Source: a virus. From it: DNA of 45,979 nucleotides. The notes beneath the pieces are model-generated. The model made no database searches, was not told the origin of the DNA, and worked only from the letters and a program-made list of their open reading frames with translations. Below, one piece after another: positions 1 through 12,100 of the stretch (position 1 is its first letter; each line of letters begins with the position of its first letter). Made by a program: the position numbers and the translations under genes. The stretch is taken from positions 1 through 45,979 of the IMG/VR virus record IMGVR_UViG_3300031521_000114. The stretch is one strand, 5' to 3'.

Positions 1-2402
1 ATTCTGAAAATCCTAAATTAAAACAAAGTATAGTAAAAGATTTAGCAGATAGTGAGCATCCATTAAGTAAAATTTATCAGCAACAAAAAAATACTAGAGA
101 TTCATTAAACTCTATAATAAGTAATAAACCCCAAGATGAATCTACAGAACTAGCTAAAAGGTTAGTTAATAGAACTTTTAAGGATGCTGATGAAAATACA
201 GACATAGCAGATATTAATAATAGGAATTATAATAAAGATTTAGAATTAGATGATAATGGACAACCTTATGATAATACTACTTTAAATAGTGCTAAAACAC
301 ATGTAATTCAAGCTATTAACACTATAAATAATAGTAGAAAAAATAAAGCAAATGCTGAAGTATTAACTCCACAAACTGAAACTGAGACAGTTAAACCTGT
401 TAAAACTTCTATTACTCCTGTTGTAGAAACTACTAAAGAGGATGTAAACAAAGAAACTACAGTTTTAAACAAAGATTTAAAAGTTAAAGAGGCTACAAAA
501 TTACAAGAAGTAAGTAAAGATTCTAATAACAAAGAATTACTAAAATATTGGATTCCTACTATATCTGAATATCCTATCACTCCTAAAAATGAAGGGGATT
601 TTAGTAAAAATACAGCAGAAGCAATTCCTTCTTTAGAAAAAGTATATGAGTATTTAGAAAAAAATGGTGCTTTTGCTTACGTAAATGAAGGAAAATTAAA
701 ACCTGGTGATAAGATATATTTTGTTATTAATAATGAAATTAAAGAAATTACAGGTGAAAAATTCTCTCCTATATTAATAGCTACAGAAAATAAAAATTCT
801 ACGGGGGCTAATGATAAGTATCAAATTTTAGGGTTACTTTCTGATAAAAAGTCTATATCTGATAAATATATAGGTATGTCAGATTTAAGAAGGAGAATTA
901 TTGAAAAATATGATTCTTTAAATCCTTCAGAAAAAGAATTTTATGTTCATGATGAAACTACAACAGTAGGAAGTGTTGAACCAGGTAGATTAAAAATTAC
1001 TAAGGAAGATAATAATTTAAATGAAGTAAATGGAGTTGTTAATTCTAATGGTATAGTAAATTCTAATTTAAAATTTGGTATAATAACAAGCAATCAATTT
1101 AAAGTTCCTAATACTTCAAATCTACAATTTATTTCTCCACAAGATTTAAATAATGGTAGATTATATTTAGCTATTAAAGGGGGGGATAATAAATATTACC
1201 CTTTAATGGTTAGAACTAAAAATTTTGACAGTTCTTTCAATCCTAGTGATATGTCTATTATTAATGCTAATATTAGAAAAGTATTAGAAAATGTAGTAAA
1301 TGGTGCAGATATTACTGGAACAAATGGAGGATTAAAAGGGGAATTAAGAAAAATTTTATACTTTGATGAAGATAAATTCTTTATTGATAAAATACAACAA
1401 AATTCATTCTCTTTAGATACAGATGAAGAAGGTAATTGGGATCAAAACAAAAATAAAACTTCTAATGAAATTATTCAATTTAGACTTCAAAATGATGATG
1501 GTAGTGAAATTACTAAGCAATATAAAATAGATTCATCTAAATCTATAGATGAGAATATAGATAATTTGATGTCTTTATTACAATCTTATGGATTTCATTA
1601 TCAAGTAAATGCTAATGAATTAAATACTCCTTCTTATAATAGTTATTTAGTTAAAGCAAATATTCTTACTGCTAATACAGATAGATTGAATACTGTAGCT
1701 AATTATCCATTCATTAATCCTATATTATCAGATGGTAGTAAAATAGAAGCAGAGTTACCTAAATATACTAATGAAACTACCCCAAGTAATTCAAATGTAC
1801 CTACAGCAACTGGTACTAATGAACCTAATTACACTGAAATTGTACATAAAGAAGGTAAATTATTTGTAGATTTAACTAATAATAAAATATATAAACAAGA
1901 TGATAAAAAAGGTTACATAGAACAGGATATTAAAGATGCTATAGAAAAAGATACTATAAGAGCAAAAGCATTTATTAAATCTAATTGGAATGATCTACAA
2001 TGGAAAAAAGAAAGAGTCAATGGTGATAATGTTCTTGTTAATAAAGAGTTTAATAAAATTTTTAATATAAAAACAGAATCTTTTTTAACATCCGAAGAAG
2101 AAATTAAGAATTTTTATAATAAACTTTATAATGTAAAACAAGATAAAGCCCCTTCTACCTCTTCTCCTTCTTTATTTAATAGACTGGGAAACAATAGTTT
2201 AAAAGTTGATAATAAAACTGAAGAAACTTTAACAAAAAATAACATAATTAATAGTGAAGAAGTCGGTAAAATTGCTAAATTTGCAAATCTTTCTCAAGAA
2301 ATAAAAGATTCTTTAAGTAAATTTGATGTTTCTGATAATGATTGGGATAATGTCTTTACTGAAGAAGAAAGAAAAAATACTTTAGATTGTCTAGGATTTT
2401 AA
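1..2402 (+). CDS. Large virion/transcription-module protein, 5' partial
   Basis: The frame is open from base 3 to the TAA at 2400-2402, so about 799 residues are visible and the gene starts before the window. The first ATG in frame is at 876, but the 290 codons before it have the same lysine, asparagine, aspartate and glutamate-rich composition, so 876 is an internal methionine. I see no catalytic motif. The N-terminal visible part is low-complexity and probably disordered; the rest looks globular. It lies 10 bases upstream of the RNA polymerase gene on the same strand. In crAss-like phages the polymerase is flanked by other giant proteins that are packaged and injected with it; membership of that set is inferred from position and size only. 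Confidence 0.8.
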   Translation, partial: SENPKLKQSIVKDLADSEHPLSKIYQQQKNTRDSLNSIISNKPQDESTELAKRLVNRTFKDADENTDIADINNRNYNKDLELDDNGQPYDNTTLNSAKTHVIQAINTINNSRKNKANAEVLTPQTETETVKPVKTSITPVVETTKEDVNKETTVLNKDLKVKEATKLQEVSKDSNNKELLKYWIPTISEYPITPKNEGDFSKNTAEAIPSLEKVYEYLEKNGAFAYVNEGKLKPGDKIYFVINNEIKEITGEKFSPILIATENKNSTGANDKYQILGLLSDKKSISDKYIGMSDLRRRIIEKYDSLNPSEKEFYVHDETTTVGSVEPGRLKITKEDNNLNEVNGVVNSNGIVNSNLKFGIITSNQFKVPNTSNLQFISPQDLNNGRLYLAIKGGDNKYYPLMVRTKNFDSSFNPSDMSIINANIRKVLENVVNGADITGTNGGLKGELRKILYFDEDKFFIDKIQQNSFSLDTDEEGNWDQNKNKTSNEIIQFRLQNDDGSEITKQYKIDSSKSIDENIDNLMSLLQSYGFHYQVNANELNTPSYNSYLVKANILTANTDRLNTVANYPFINPILSDGSKIEAELPKYTNETTPSNSNVPTATGTNEPNYTEIVHKEGKLFVDLTNNKIYKQDDKKGYIEQDIKDAIEKDTIRAKAFIKSNWNDLQWKKERVNGDNVLVNKEFNKIFNIKTESFLTSEEEIKNFYNKLYNVKQDKAPSTSSPSLFNRLGNNSLKVDNKTEETLTKNNIINSEEVGKIAKFANLSQEIKDSLSKFDVSDNDWDNVFTEEERKNTLDCLGF

Positions 2403-2412
2403 AATAAATAAA

Positions 2413-5400
2413 ATGAGTTGTATAAATAAAAATTCAAAATTAATAACTAATATTTCAGATAAGTTGGGATTAAAACCTATAGTGGTTTCTTCCCAACTTG
2501 CTGTATTTTCAGAAAAAAATAATATATCCTTAGATGATAAAGATATTGAATCTAAGTTTGTAGAATATTTATCTACAAGTGATAAACATAAACATCTTAA
2601 TATTAGAGAATTAAATACTGATAATAAATCTACTATAAATGTAGAAGGAGATGTGAAACAGTCTATTATTAATAGTATTAAAAATGCTAAAGAATCTGAA
2701 GATAAAGTCTATATTAGTAATGACGTATTAGATAAATTACAAGATAGTAAAGATGTATTAAATGAAATAAATGATACTATAGGTATTCCAGACAATGTTA
2801 TTTTACCTTATAGTGTTGAAATGCGTCCTATTACTACAAGTAAAATATTAAGTAAATTAAAATCTAAACAAGATATTTACATTAAATTTACTCCAGAGGA
2901 AAGGAAAAGAAGAGTAGATTTACTTGCTAATTTATTTGTAGAAAGAGTATCACAATTAAATGAAGCACAACCAAATAAATCAAGAATTGATATTATACAA
3001 GAATATAATCCATCTGAAATATTTAATGATATTAAAAATGAATTTAAAGGATTATTAGATTCAGATATAGATCAAAGTATTAAAGATAAAGTAAGTAAAA
3101 TAATAGATCATTTTAGTGATTTATCTAAGTTATCTGCTAATAAAATAGGATGGGAAGAGAATATAAAGTTATCTACTGTAGATACTACTGATTCTTATAA
3201 TAAGTATAATAATCCAGATGATTTAGATAATAAAGATGACCTTTTTAAAGAAGAGGAAGAAAAAGACAGGTGGATGACTAATTATATGGAATCTTCTAAT
3301 TTAAGTTCTTTATCTACACTAACTAGAAAAGTATTAGGAAGAATACCCATGTTAGATTATAAAGGACAAATTAGTACAGATGATTTAGGATTTCCTGTGT
3401 ATATGGATGCTGATTATGCTCATGCAGAACTAATAGAAGGTTTAAAAAATATGACTTCTGGAACAGACTTAGTACCTATGCTTAAAGATTTAAGTATAAG
3501 TAAAAAATGGATTCAAGGAGTTGTAGATAAATTAGATTCTACTAATGGTGTAGATGAAAAAAATAGTAAAGAAATAGCTAGAACTAAAGCTTTATTTTAT
3601 AAGGATTTTAGAAAGGATGCTGCAAACTTTTATATACAAAAGAAACAAATTGCTCCTGATGGTACTGTCAAAATACAAACAATTTCTTTAAATGCTCCTA
3701 AAGGTATCCTTTATCTTATTAACAAATGGAGAGATAATTTAGATAATGATATAACTTTAACTAAATCATCTATTTATAATAAAGATGGATTGTTTAATAA
3801 AGACAATATTCAAAAAAATAGTAATATTGTAACAGAATTAAAAAAGGATATTACTACAATAAATAATTCTAATAAATCTTTTGAAGAAAAAGTAAGTGGT
3901 ATTCAAGATTTAACAAATAGAAATAATGATAAAGTATTTGATTTACTAAGAAGTGTTGGAGTAGATGTTACTTCTGATGAAGTAAATAAAATTACTTCAT
4001 TTAGACCTTCAGAACTATCATATCCTTCTTATGAGAATATATTAAATACATTGCAAACTATATTAAGTGTAGCATCTAAACAATCTGACAGAGAAAGAGT
4101 AGATAAATTGCATTTATTAAATAGTCAATATAAAAGTATGGCTAATTTAATAGCTCCTTTTGTAGATGAATATTTTGAAAGTTCTGTACATCAAGGTAAT
4201 AAGATGTTATACTCTCATTTAGTACCTAATTATTTTGGAAAGTTAACTAAATTACTTAGAAATGCTAAAGCAGATAGTATAGAAAAATATATAGATTGGG
4301 TTAAACAAGAGTATGGAAAGGCTCAATTATTTTTTAAAAATGGATACCGAAATGAATGGCTTAGATTATTAACTTTAAAAGATGAAGTAGGTAATGATCT
4401 AGGAGAGAAATATAGAAATATGTTGGATGATAGTTTATTATTATCTTCAAATAATATAGACTATACTGATTTAGATAGTGTAGGATACACTTCTGCTTTA
4501 ATACATGAGTTCTTTTCAGACCCTAATAATAAAACTGCTAAGTATCATATTCCAATTATGGCTGATGCTCCTATAGCTAGATTTATTAAATTTGTAAGAT
4601 ATACAAATGGTTCTGATATGGATGAAAATTATAAATCATTGGATTATGAAGATACTATTGTTAATAAATTATTACAAGTTGCTCATCAAGAAATAGATAG
4701 AATTAATTTAGTTAATGTTAGAAAAACAATGCCTAATATTGCTAAAATTAAAAACTTTGATGCTAATGGAGATAAATTTCAATTTCTAAAGTTTCTAAAT
4801 GAAGATTTAGATACTATACAAGAAATGTATAAAGATAAAAAAGAACAAGCAGAAATTGATTTATTTATTAAAAATAAAATAGAAAATGGATTAGATGAAG
4901 CTTTTACTTCAGCTGTAAATAAATGGAATAAATCTGGATTATTTAACATGGATGAAAAAGGTAATTTTACAGAATTAGATACAAAAGCTTTAAGAAGTAA
5001 AGATATAAATACATTAACTAACACTGATTCTACTAAAATAGGAGATAGAAGAAGTAATAATAATAACCCATTAAAAGAATATTTCTTTAATACTTATTTT
5101 GCAGAAAGTCAAATTATTCAATTATTAACTAATGATTTAGCTCAATATAAAGATACAATTGATTTTCAAAAGAGATCTAAAGAATGGAATGCTCCAGGAC
5201 TTAAATTAGATACTACTATAGATGGTGGAAGACAATTTGAACATACTGTATATCTTAGAGATTCTGAAGTAACTTCTAGTAAAGAAACATTAGATAATTT
5301 AAAAACTGCTTTGGATACTATAGTTAAAAAAGGCAATCTTAATACTTTTGAAAGAGATACTATTTTAGCTAAATATGGTGCATATAATGCTAAAATATTT

Positions 5401-8400
5401 ACTTTAAATGAAGATAAATATAAAGAAGTAGTATCAAATGATAGCATCACTAAAGGATATACTAAAAATGGAGTTAAAATTAGTAAGGATAATTATAACA
5501 ATGCTTTAAATCAATATGGGAGAGAACCAACTCCAGTGTTATATAGAGATAATAAAGGATTTATTCCTTCATCTACTATTAATTTAACTGATGCTCAAGC
5601 ATATAGAAGTTGGGACTCTTATAAAGCAGTATTAAATATGGCAGGTAAATTAACTACTGCTATTGAAGAATCTATGAATAGAATTAAAACTGGAAATTGG
5701 AATCTTAATGATTTTAATACTGTTTTGAATGCTTTTAAACCTTTTTTATTTACTAATACTATGATAAATAGTCATGTAAATGATGAAAATGGTTCTCCAA
5801 TTTATTTAAGACAGGCTAATCAAAATAAAAACTCTGAGTTTATGTTATTACTTCAAGGAGTAATAACCAATTCACCTAAATTAAGTGCTTTAGAAGAATT
5901 TATGTCTAAAGAACATACTTTTTCTGATGGTTCTAAAGGTAATATAGATGTAGTACAATTTAACTCTGCTGTTAAAGTAGGAGAACAAGGTGTTTTAGAT
6001 ATAAATAATTTAAATAATAAAGAAGATGTTTCAGATTACTTAAATCAAGCAGTTAAATATCCTGATATAGTACATACATTTGATTATGATGATTATGGAT
6101 TACAACAAGAAATTCCAGAACATTATCAAGATACTCAACAATTATTTGGTACACAGATTAGAAAATTAATTCATTCAGATTTAGATTCTAATATAAAAAT
6201 ATCTTTAACAATTAATGGTAAAGATAAAACACTATCTAAAAAGGAGTGGATGTCTTGGTATAATCATGCTATTGTTGAAAATGTAATTAAATCTTTTGAT
6301 GATACTCAAAAAGTTATAGGAAATAAATATGAATTAGAAAGATTACTTAAAGATGAAATAACAAGTAAAAATAATTACAATCAAGATTTAGTAGATGCAG
6401 TAACTTTAAATGCAAATGGAGAATTTAATATACCATTATTTGAACCATCACAATCTTTAAAAATTCAAAATTTATTAAATTCTGTAATTAAAAATAGAAT
6501 TACTAAACAAAAAATTAAAGGTGGTTCATTAGTACAAGTAAGTGCTTTTGGATTACAAGATGATTTACATATAGTATATGAAGGAGAAGATTCAAATAAA
6601 CATATTAAACACTATGAATGTTACATGCCTTGGTACTCTAAACAATATGTAGAACAACTTATAGGAGATAATGGAGAATTAGATATAAATAAATTTCCAG
6701 AAGAGTTAAAAAGTTTAGTTGGTTATAGAATACCTACAGAAGATGCTTATTCTATGATGCCTTTATATATTAAAGGGTTTTTACCTCAAAACTCTGGAAG
6801 TGCTATAATGTTACCTGCAGAAATTACAACTATTGCAGGTTGTGACTTTGATATAGATAAATTATATTTTATTGCTCCAGAGTTTACAATAAATAATAAT
6901 AAAATATCTAAAATACAAGTTGATGTTAATACACCTGAAGAATTAAAAAATTGTTCAGTAGAGCAAAGAAATAATTTACTTTTAGATATGTTAACTTCTA
7001 TATTACAACATCCTGATACAATAGCTAAATCTATGAATCCAGGTGGTTTTGATAAGTGGATTGATGCTATGAACAAATATAAGTCTGAAAAATCTAGTTT
7101 TAACTCATTAGACCCTACTACTCAAGTAGAGTTGCATCAGCAAAATATGGGAGCTAAGAAATTAATTGGAATATTTGCAAATCATAATGTAAATCATTCT
7201 TTATTACAGAATACTGATACTCATATTAATGATGATTTTAAATTTACTTATAATAATAAGGTATTTACACAGTTAAATCAGATTAAATCTAAAGAAGGAC
7301 ATTATATAAGTAGGACTTTAGCAGGATTAGTTGCTTCTTCTGTAGATGCAATCAAACAACCAGTATTAGGTACTTTAAATATTAATACTTTTACTGCTGA
7401 TACAGCATGTTTATTAGCTAGATTAGGATATAATGAATTTGAAGTAGCAGCACTTTTAGTACATCCTGCTATAAAAGAAGTAGTAGATAGGTATATGAAA
7501 ATACAAAATACTGCTCCTATTAAAGCAAATATTATTAAGGATGTTATAGATGATTATTCTAAATTACTATCCACACCACAAAGTAATGATATAAAAGATA
7601 AACCTTTCTTAGTAGAAGAATTAGATAGAGATACTAAATTAGGGTTAACTTTACAAGACTTTAAAGATAATAAAGAAGATTCACAAGAATTAATTAAACA
7701 TCATATTGAGGTATTATCCTTGTATGATAAAATATCTACTATAGCAGAAGATTTATCAGATGTTGTATCTATTTTAAAATCAGATACTTCTAATGGTGGT
7801 GCAGGTCCATCTATAGCAGATAATATAAATAAATTAGATAAAATTATTGATTTTTCTTTAAGCAGAGAAACTCCAGATGCTAAAATTATAGGATTAGAAC
7901 CTTTTGTAAATGGGATACTTGATGTATATAATAATGATTATACACAAACAGATTTAATGGATTATGATAAAATGAGAGAACATATTTATAAAAATTCTTT
8001 AGCATATCCATTGGCTTTTAATTTGTATGGAGTACAATCTACTATTCCTTTATTTTTCAAGTATTTTCCACAATATTCTGATAATTTTAGAAATTTAGTT
8101 AGAAGTTTTAAAGATTTAACAAAGTCTGAGAAGATAAATGTTAAAACTATGAATGATATATATAATGATTATTTCTCTTATATAGCATCTTCTATTAATT
8201 CTTTTGGAGGAGAGGCTAATGAAATATTAAATAAAAATAATTATTACATTAATGAATTTCCTAAAGAATTTAAAAGTTTATTAGAATCTAAAAAATATGC
8301 AGATAATTCGTTTATATCTAAATTAGCAGTATCTAAAATAAAAGGTACAGAGATAGAAAAAATATGGTTTAATAATGTTGGAAAGTTAACCCCTTCTACT

Positions 8401-9177
8401 AGAGAATCAGTTATGGATGGGTGGAATAGTTTGTTATATGGTAATGAAGAAGATAAAAAATTAGCAAAAAATTTATTCTTTTATAACTTTCATAGAAATG
8501 GATTTGCTTTTAGTCCAGAAACTTTTATACATTTAGCTCCAGTAGAGTTAAAAATGCAAATAGAAGGATATATTGACACTATGAATTCTTTATTAAGAAA
8601 TCCTAATTTTGAAAATATTCATTTTGTAAATCAATATTTATTAAATAACTTAGATAATAGAAAATTTACTCCTTTATTAGATGATATAGAAGAAAAAAAT
8701 ATTCAAAATACTATATCTTTTAAATATGATTCTACTAATTATGACAGTAATGTTTCTAAAATTACTAAATTAAATAACCAAGGTGATATACAATGGAATA
8801 CTACTTTAGGAATTAAAGATAAAGAAGGTAAAATTAATTATTATATTAAAAATACAGAATCTTCTACAGATAATATAAAAGAAGCAACATATTCTAAAAT
8901 AGATTCTTTAGGAATGAAAAATGAGTTTCAAGAATACTCATATAATACAGCAATTGAAGATTTTAAATCTGTTATAGATGGAAGTAAACAAGAAGATACA
9001 TTTAAAAATCCAGATGAAGAATCTTATTATAATGATGAGGATAGTATGGAAAATACTCATCAAGATGATATAATGAGCTCCTATGATAGTAATTCTTTAG
9101 GAGTAGATAATAAAGAAGATTTTTTTGAAACTAATAATAAAGCAGTAGATCCAGATTCTGGTGAAAAACTCTGCTAA
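2413..9177 (+). CDS. Giant single-chain DNA-dependent RNA polymerase
   Basis: This 2254-residue protein carries the DFDID signature at residues 1478-1482, in the context AGCDFDIDKLYF. This is the DxDxD metal-binding loop of the second double-psi beta-barrel in multisubunit-type RNA polymerases. About 100 residues upstream, IKGGSLVQVSAFG looks like the first barrel, so both lie on one chain as in crAss-like phage polymerases and YonO-type enzymes. Downstream, a segment containing SVDAIKQPVLGTLNIN fits the conserved helix region after the active site. In characterised crAss-like phages this polymerase travels in the virion and transcribes early genes in the new host; that role is by family. The C-terminal 150 residues are acidic and repetitive. 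The start follows the preceding stop by 10 bases. No intein or intron is visible. Confidence 0.88.
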   Translation: MSCINKNSKLITNISDKLGLKPIVVSSQLAVFSEKNNISLDDKDIESKFVEYLSTSDKHKHLNIRELNTDNKSTINVEGDVKQSIINSIKNAKESEDKVYISNDVLDKLQDSKDVLNEINDTIGIPDNVILPYSVEMRPITTSKILSKLKSKQDIYIKFTPEERKRRVDLLANLFVERVSQLNEAQPNKSRIDIIQEYNPSEIFNDIKNEFKGLLDSDIDQSIKDKVSKIIDHFSDLSKLSANKIGWEENIKLSTVDTTDSYNKYNNPDDLDNKDDLFKEEEEKDRWMTNYMESSNLSSLSTLTRKVLGRIPMLDYKGQISTDDLGFPVYMDADYAHAELIEGLKNMTSGTDLVPMLKDLSISKKWIQGVVDKLDSTNGVDEKNSKEIARTKALFYKDFRKDAANFYIQKKQIAPDGTVKIQTISLNAPKGILYLINKWRDNLDNDITLTKSSIYNKDGLFNKDNIQKNSNIVTELKKDITTINNSNKSFEEKVSGIQDLTNRNNDKVFDLLRSVGVDVTSDEVNKITSFRPSELSYPSYENILNTLQTILSVASKQSDRERVDKLHLLNSQYKSMANLIAPFVDEYFESSVHQGNKMLYSHLVPNYFGKLTKLLRNAKADSIEKYIDWVKQEYGKAQLFFKNGYRNEWLRLLTLKDEVGNDLGEKYRNMLDDSLLLSSNNIDYTDLDSVGYTSALIHEFFSDPNNKTAKYHIPIMADAPIARFIKFVRYTNGSDMDENYKSLDYEDTIVNKLLQVAHQEIDRINLVNVRKTMPNIAKIKNFDANGDKFQFLKFLNEDLDTIQEMYKDKKEQAEIDLFIKNKIENGLDEAFTSAVNKWNKSGLFNMDEKGNFTELDTKALRSKDINTLTNTDSTKIGDRRSNNNNPLKEYFFNTYFAESQIIQLLTNDLAQYKDTIDFQKRSKEWNAPGLKLDTTIDGGRQFEHTVYLRDSEVTSSKETLDNLKTALDTIVKKGNLNTFERDTILAKYGAYNAKIFTLNEDKYKEVVSNDSITKGYTKNGVKISKDNYNNALNQYGREPTPVLYRDNKGFIPSSTINLTDAQAYRSWDSYKAVLNMAGKLTTAIEESMNRIKTGNWNLNDFNTVLNAFKPFLFTNTMINSHVNDENGSPIYLRQANQNKNSEFMLLLQGVITNSPKLSALEEFMSKEHTFSDGSKGNIDVVQFNSAVKVGEQGVLDINNLNNKEDVSDYLNQAVKYPDIVHTFDYDDYGLQQEIPEHYQDTQQLFGTQIRKLIHSDLDSNIKISLTINGKDKTLSKKEWMSWYNHAIVENVIKSFDDTQKVIGNKYELERLLKDEITSKNNYNQDLVDAVTLNANGEFNIPLFEPSQSLKIQNLLNSVIKNRITKQKIKGGSLVQVSAFGLQDDLHIVYEGEDSNKHIKHYECYMPWYSKQYVEQLIGDNGELDINKFPEELKSLVGYRIPTEDAYSMMPLYIKGFLPQNSGSAIMLPAEITTIAGCDFDIDKLYFIAPEFTINNNKISKIQVDVNTPEELKNCSVEQRNNLLLDMLTSILQHPDTIAKSMNPGGFDKWIDAMNKYKSEKSSFNSLDPTTQVELHQQNMGAKKLIGIFANHNVNHSLLQNTDTHINDDFKFTYNNKVFTQLNQIKSKEGHYISRTLAGLVASSVDAIKQPVLGTLNINTFTADTACLLARLGYNEFEVAALLVHPAIKEVVDRYMKIQNTAPIKANIIKDVIDDYSKLLSTPQSNDIKDKPFLVEELDRDTKLGLTLQDFKDNKEDSQELIKHHIEVLSLYDKISTIAEDLSDVVSILKSDTSNGGAGPSIADNINKLDKIIDFSLSRETPDAKIIGLEPFVNGILDVYNNDYTQTDLMDYDKMREHIYKNSLAYPLAFNLYGVQSTIPLFFKYFPQYSDNFRNLVRSFKDLTKSEKINVKTMNDIYNDYFSYIASSINSFGGEANEILNKNNYYINEFPKEFKSLLESKKYADNSFISKLAVSKIKGTEIEKIWFNNVGKLTPSTRESVMDGWNSLLYGNEEDKKLAKNLFFYNFHRNGFAFSPETFIHLAPVELKMQIEGYIDTMNSLLRNPNFENIHFVNQYLLNNLDNRKFTPLLDDIEEKNIQNTISFKYDSTNYDSNVSKITKLNNQGDIQWNTTLGIKDKEGKINYYIKNTESSTDNIKEATYSKIDSLGMKNEFQEYSYNTAIEDFKSVIDGSKQEDTFKNPDEESYYNDEDSMENTHQDDIMSSYDSNSLGVDNKEDFFETNNKAVDPDSGEKLC

Positions 9178-9188
9178 AATATAACTAT

Positions 9189-12100
9189 ATGGAATCATGT
9201 GTATATAAAGGAACAATTAAAGGAGAACCTATACAATTGTTTGAAGACATTAAAAAAATAACTAACAATAGAGAATTAGCTTCAAAAGTATTAGCTTACG
9301 CTCAAAGTGAAGATATTAAAAGTAAATTTAGTGAATACCCTGTAGATAGGCAGGGTAATCCAACACTAGAATTTTTAATGTCTAAATGGCCTGATGGATG
9401 GAGAAAAAGAATAGATTTTAATAATGGAGAAGTAAGAAAAGCTGTAGCAGATTATAGTGGATTTACTAATGAAATTGGGGATCATACTGAATTTACAGTT
9501 TTAGATAATAATCAAAAAAATTGGAATACTCTACAATCACAAACAACAAAATTTAATAATAGTAACCCACTTAGATTCTTTTATAAAGCTAGAGTGGGAT
9601 TAGGAGGTAATAACAGAATAAATGGTATAAAAGTAAATCTAGACTACATAGAAGCCCCCCTCTCTCCTTCCTCTTCTTTTGATTTAGATGTTAAAAATAA
9701 AATATATAATGAAAAAGTAAATAGTAGAATAAGAACTATTCTACAGGATGCAAAAGTTAGTATTGGAGCTATCAATGAGTTAGAGCAAAGAATTGGTGCT
9801 AATGGAGTATTTGATTCTAGTAAATTAGATTATGAAACTAAAGAATTAGTAGAACTAATCAGATTAGCTCCGGGAATAAATGGAGAAAAAGCATTACCTG
9901 AAGAATTTGCTCATTTTGCAGTTGAAGCTTTAATAGATAGTCCTTTAATAAAAAGAGCAATTAACTATATACAATCTAATGAAAGTTATGTAGATACTTT
10001 AGGAGATTCTTATTCTAAATATAATGAATTATATGAAGGAAATAAAGAACTTTTAGCTAAAGAAGCTTTAGGTAAAATGTTAGCTTCTAATTTAGTTAAC
10101 ACTGATCTAAACACTTCTTTGTTTGATAGAATTATTAATTTAATTAAAAACTTCTTTCAAGGTTTGAAAGATAAAGGAGTAGATGATAAAATATTATCTT
10201 CAAAAGAACAAATAGAACAAGATTTAGGTAAATTATCTACAGATATACTAAGTAATAAATTTAAAAGTGTACTAAAAGCATCTAATATTAGGAATAAAGT
10301 AACTTTAAATAGTTTAGAAAAATCTACACAAGATTATAGTGAAGTATTAGATAAAATAATTCAAACTGAAATTAAAAAATACAATGTATTTTCAGAAAGA
10401 AACTATAAATTTGATAAAAAACAAAAACAAGAAATTATAAATCTTCAAAAGAACTTAGCTGATAATGAAGTAATTTCAGGTATTAATACATATACTGAAA
10501 GAGCTATAAAAGATTTAAAAGCTGTACAAGAAAGATTTGATACTTTAACTAAAACTTACACTACATCAGATGCCTTAGAAACAGCTAAAACTTTAAGGAT
10601 GATGAAAGACTATGTAGATGCTTATAAAGAAACATTAGAGTTACTCCAAGGAGCTTTAAACAGTGCAAGAAATAATGAAGATACAGATTTTATAGATAAA
10701 ATACAAGAAAATGTTAAAAATTTAAATAATCTAACTTCCCAAACAGATAAAGCATATAAAGATATAATATTACCATTATTTGCAGAATTTGCTTCTAAAT
10801 TTGTAGATAAAAAAGCATTAACTAATCCATTCCAAAAAGATGAAAATGGCAATTTTAAAACTTCTACTTTAGAAGAATTACTTAAAGAATCTCAAGATGG
10901 AGATATTGGGATTTTAGACAAATGGTTTAGTGCTTTAAGTAACAGTAATGATGCTTCTTTAAGATTATTTGATTCTATAGTTAAAGATAGTCATGAAAAT
11001 AAAAGACTTAGAGCCATTGATGCTAAAAAAGCACTTCAAGCAGCACAAATAGAATTAGAAAAATCAGGTATAAAAGACACAAAATGGGTACATGAGCTAG
11101 ATAATGAAGGTATTCCAACTGGTAAATATATATCTGAAATAAAGTATTATAAATTTCAAGAAAATTTAAAAGAGGCTGAAAAGAAAGCAGAAGAAGTTGT
11201 TAAAAGTTTAGATTCTAATATTGCTAACATTGAGTATAAAAAAATAATGGCTCAATGGTATAGAGATAATATGGATACTAAAGATGATTTTAAAACTCCT
11301 AAATTGTCTATATATGGAAATACTACTTATAATAATTTATCAGAAGCACAACATACTTATCTAAAAACTATAAAAGAAACTAAAGAACTATTAGATTCTT
11401 ATTTACCAGATAAATACAAACAAACTGGAAAAGTTCCCTTCATAAGAAAAGATGAATTAGAGAGATTTTTATCTAATCCTAAAGATACTTTTATTGAGGG
11501 AGTTAAGGATAAAATATTAAGAAGAGAAGATGATGATGAGTTTGGAACTAGAAGTGTTGTAACTGATTTTGAAGGTAAAGAAGTTAAAGTAATTCCTGTT
11601 TATTTTACTTCCAAATTAGATAATATGAAAGATTTATCTTTAGATGCAACTTCTAATCTAATTGCTTATGCAGACATGGCTATAAACTTTGATGAAATGA
11701 ATAAAGTTATAGATATGTTAGAAATAGGACATAATGTAATAAATGCTAAGCAAGTAACTTCTAAAAAAGGAGGTAAAGTACAAGAAGAATCTATAAGAAG
11801 TTTTGGTCAAGACGTTAAAAGAAAACTTACTAAAAAAGGTGTAGAAAGTAATATAGGTTCTAAATTAGAAGGTTATTTAGATGCTCAAGTATATGGAGAA
11901 TTAAAAGTAGATCAAGGAACAATTGGTAATACTAAAATAGATAAAGCTAAACTTATGGATACTGTAAGTGGTATGACTGCTACATATAGTTTAGGATTGA
12001 ATGTTTTACAAGGTATAGGTAATGTTGTTACTGGAAAGACTTTAGCAGGAATAGAAGCTTTATCTGGACAATATATTAATGTAAAAAATTTAGCTAAAGG

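Noticed and set aside
308-580. Minus-strand ORF of 90 residues
   Set aside because: It is the antisense of the continuous plus-strand frame that runs from base 3 into the gene ending at 2402, and its leucine/serine-rich composition is that of a reverse-frame shadow.
876-878. ATG as start of the first gene
   Set aside because: The same frame is open and coding-like back to the window edge, so this ATG is internal.
2413-9177. Intein or intron in the RNA polymerase gene
   Set aside because: No intein splice motifs or group I core was seen; the frame is open throughout and the length is normal for crAss-like polymerases.
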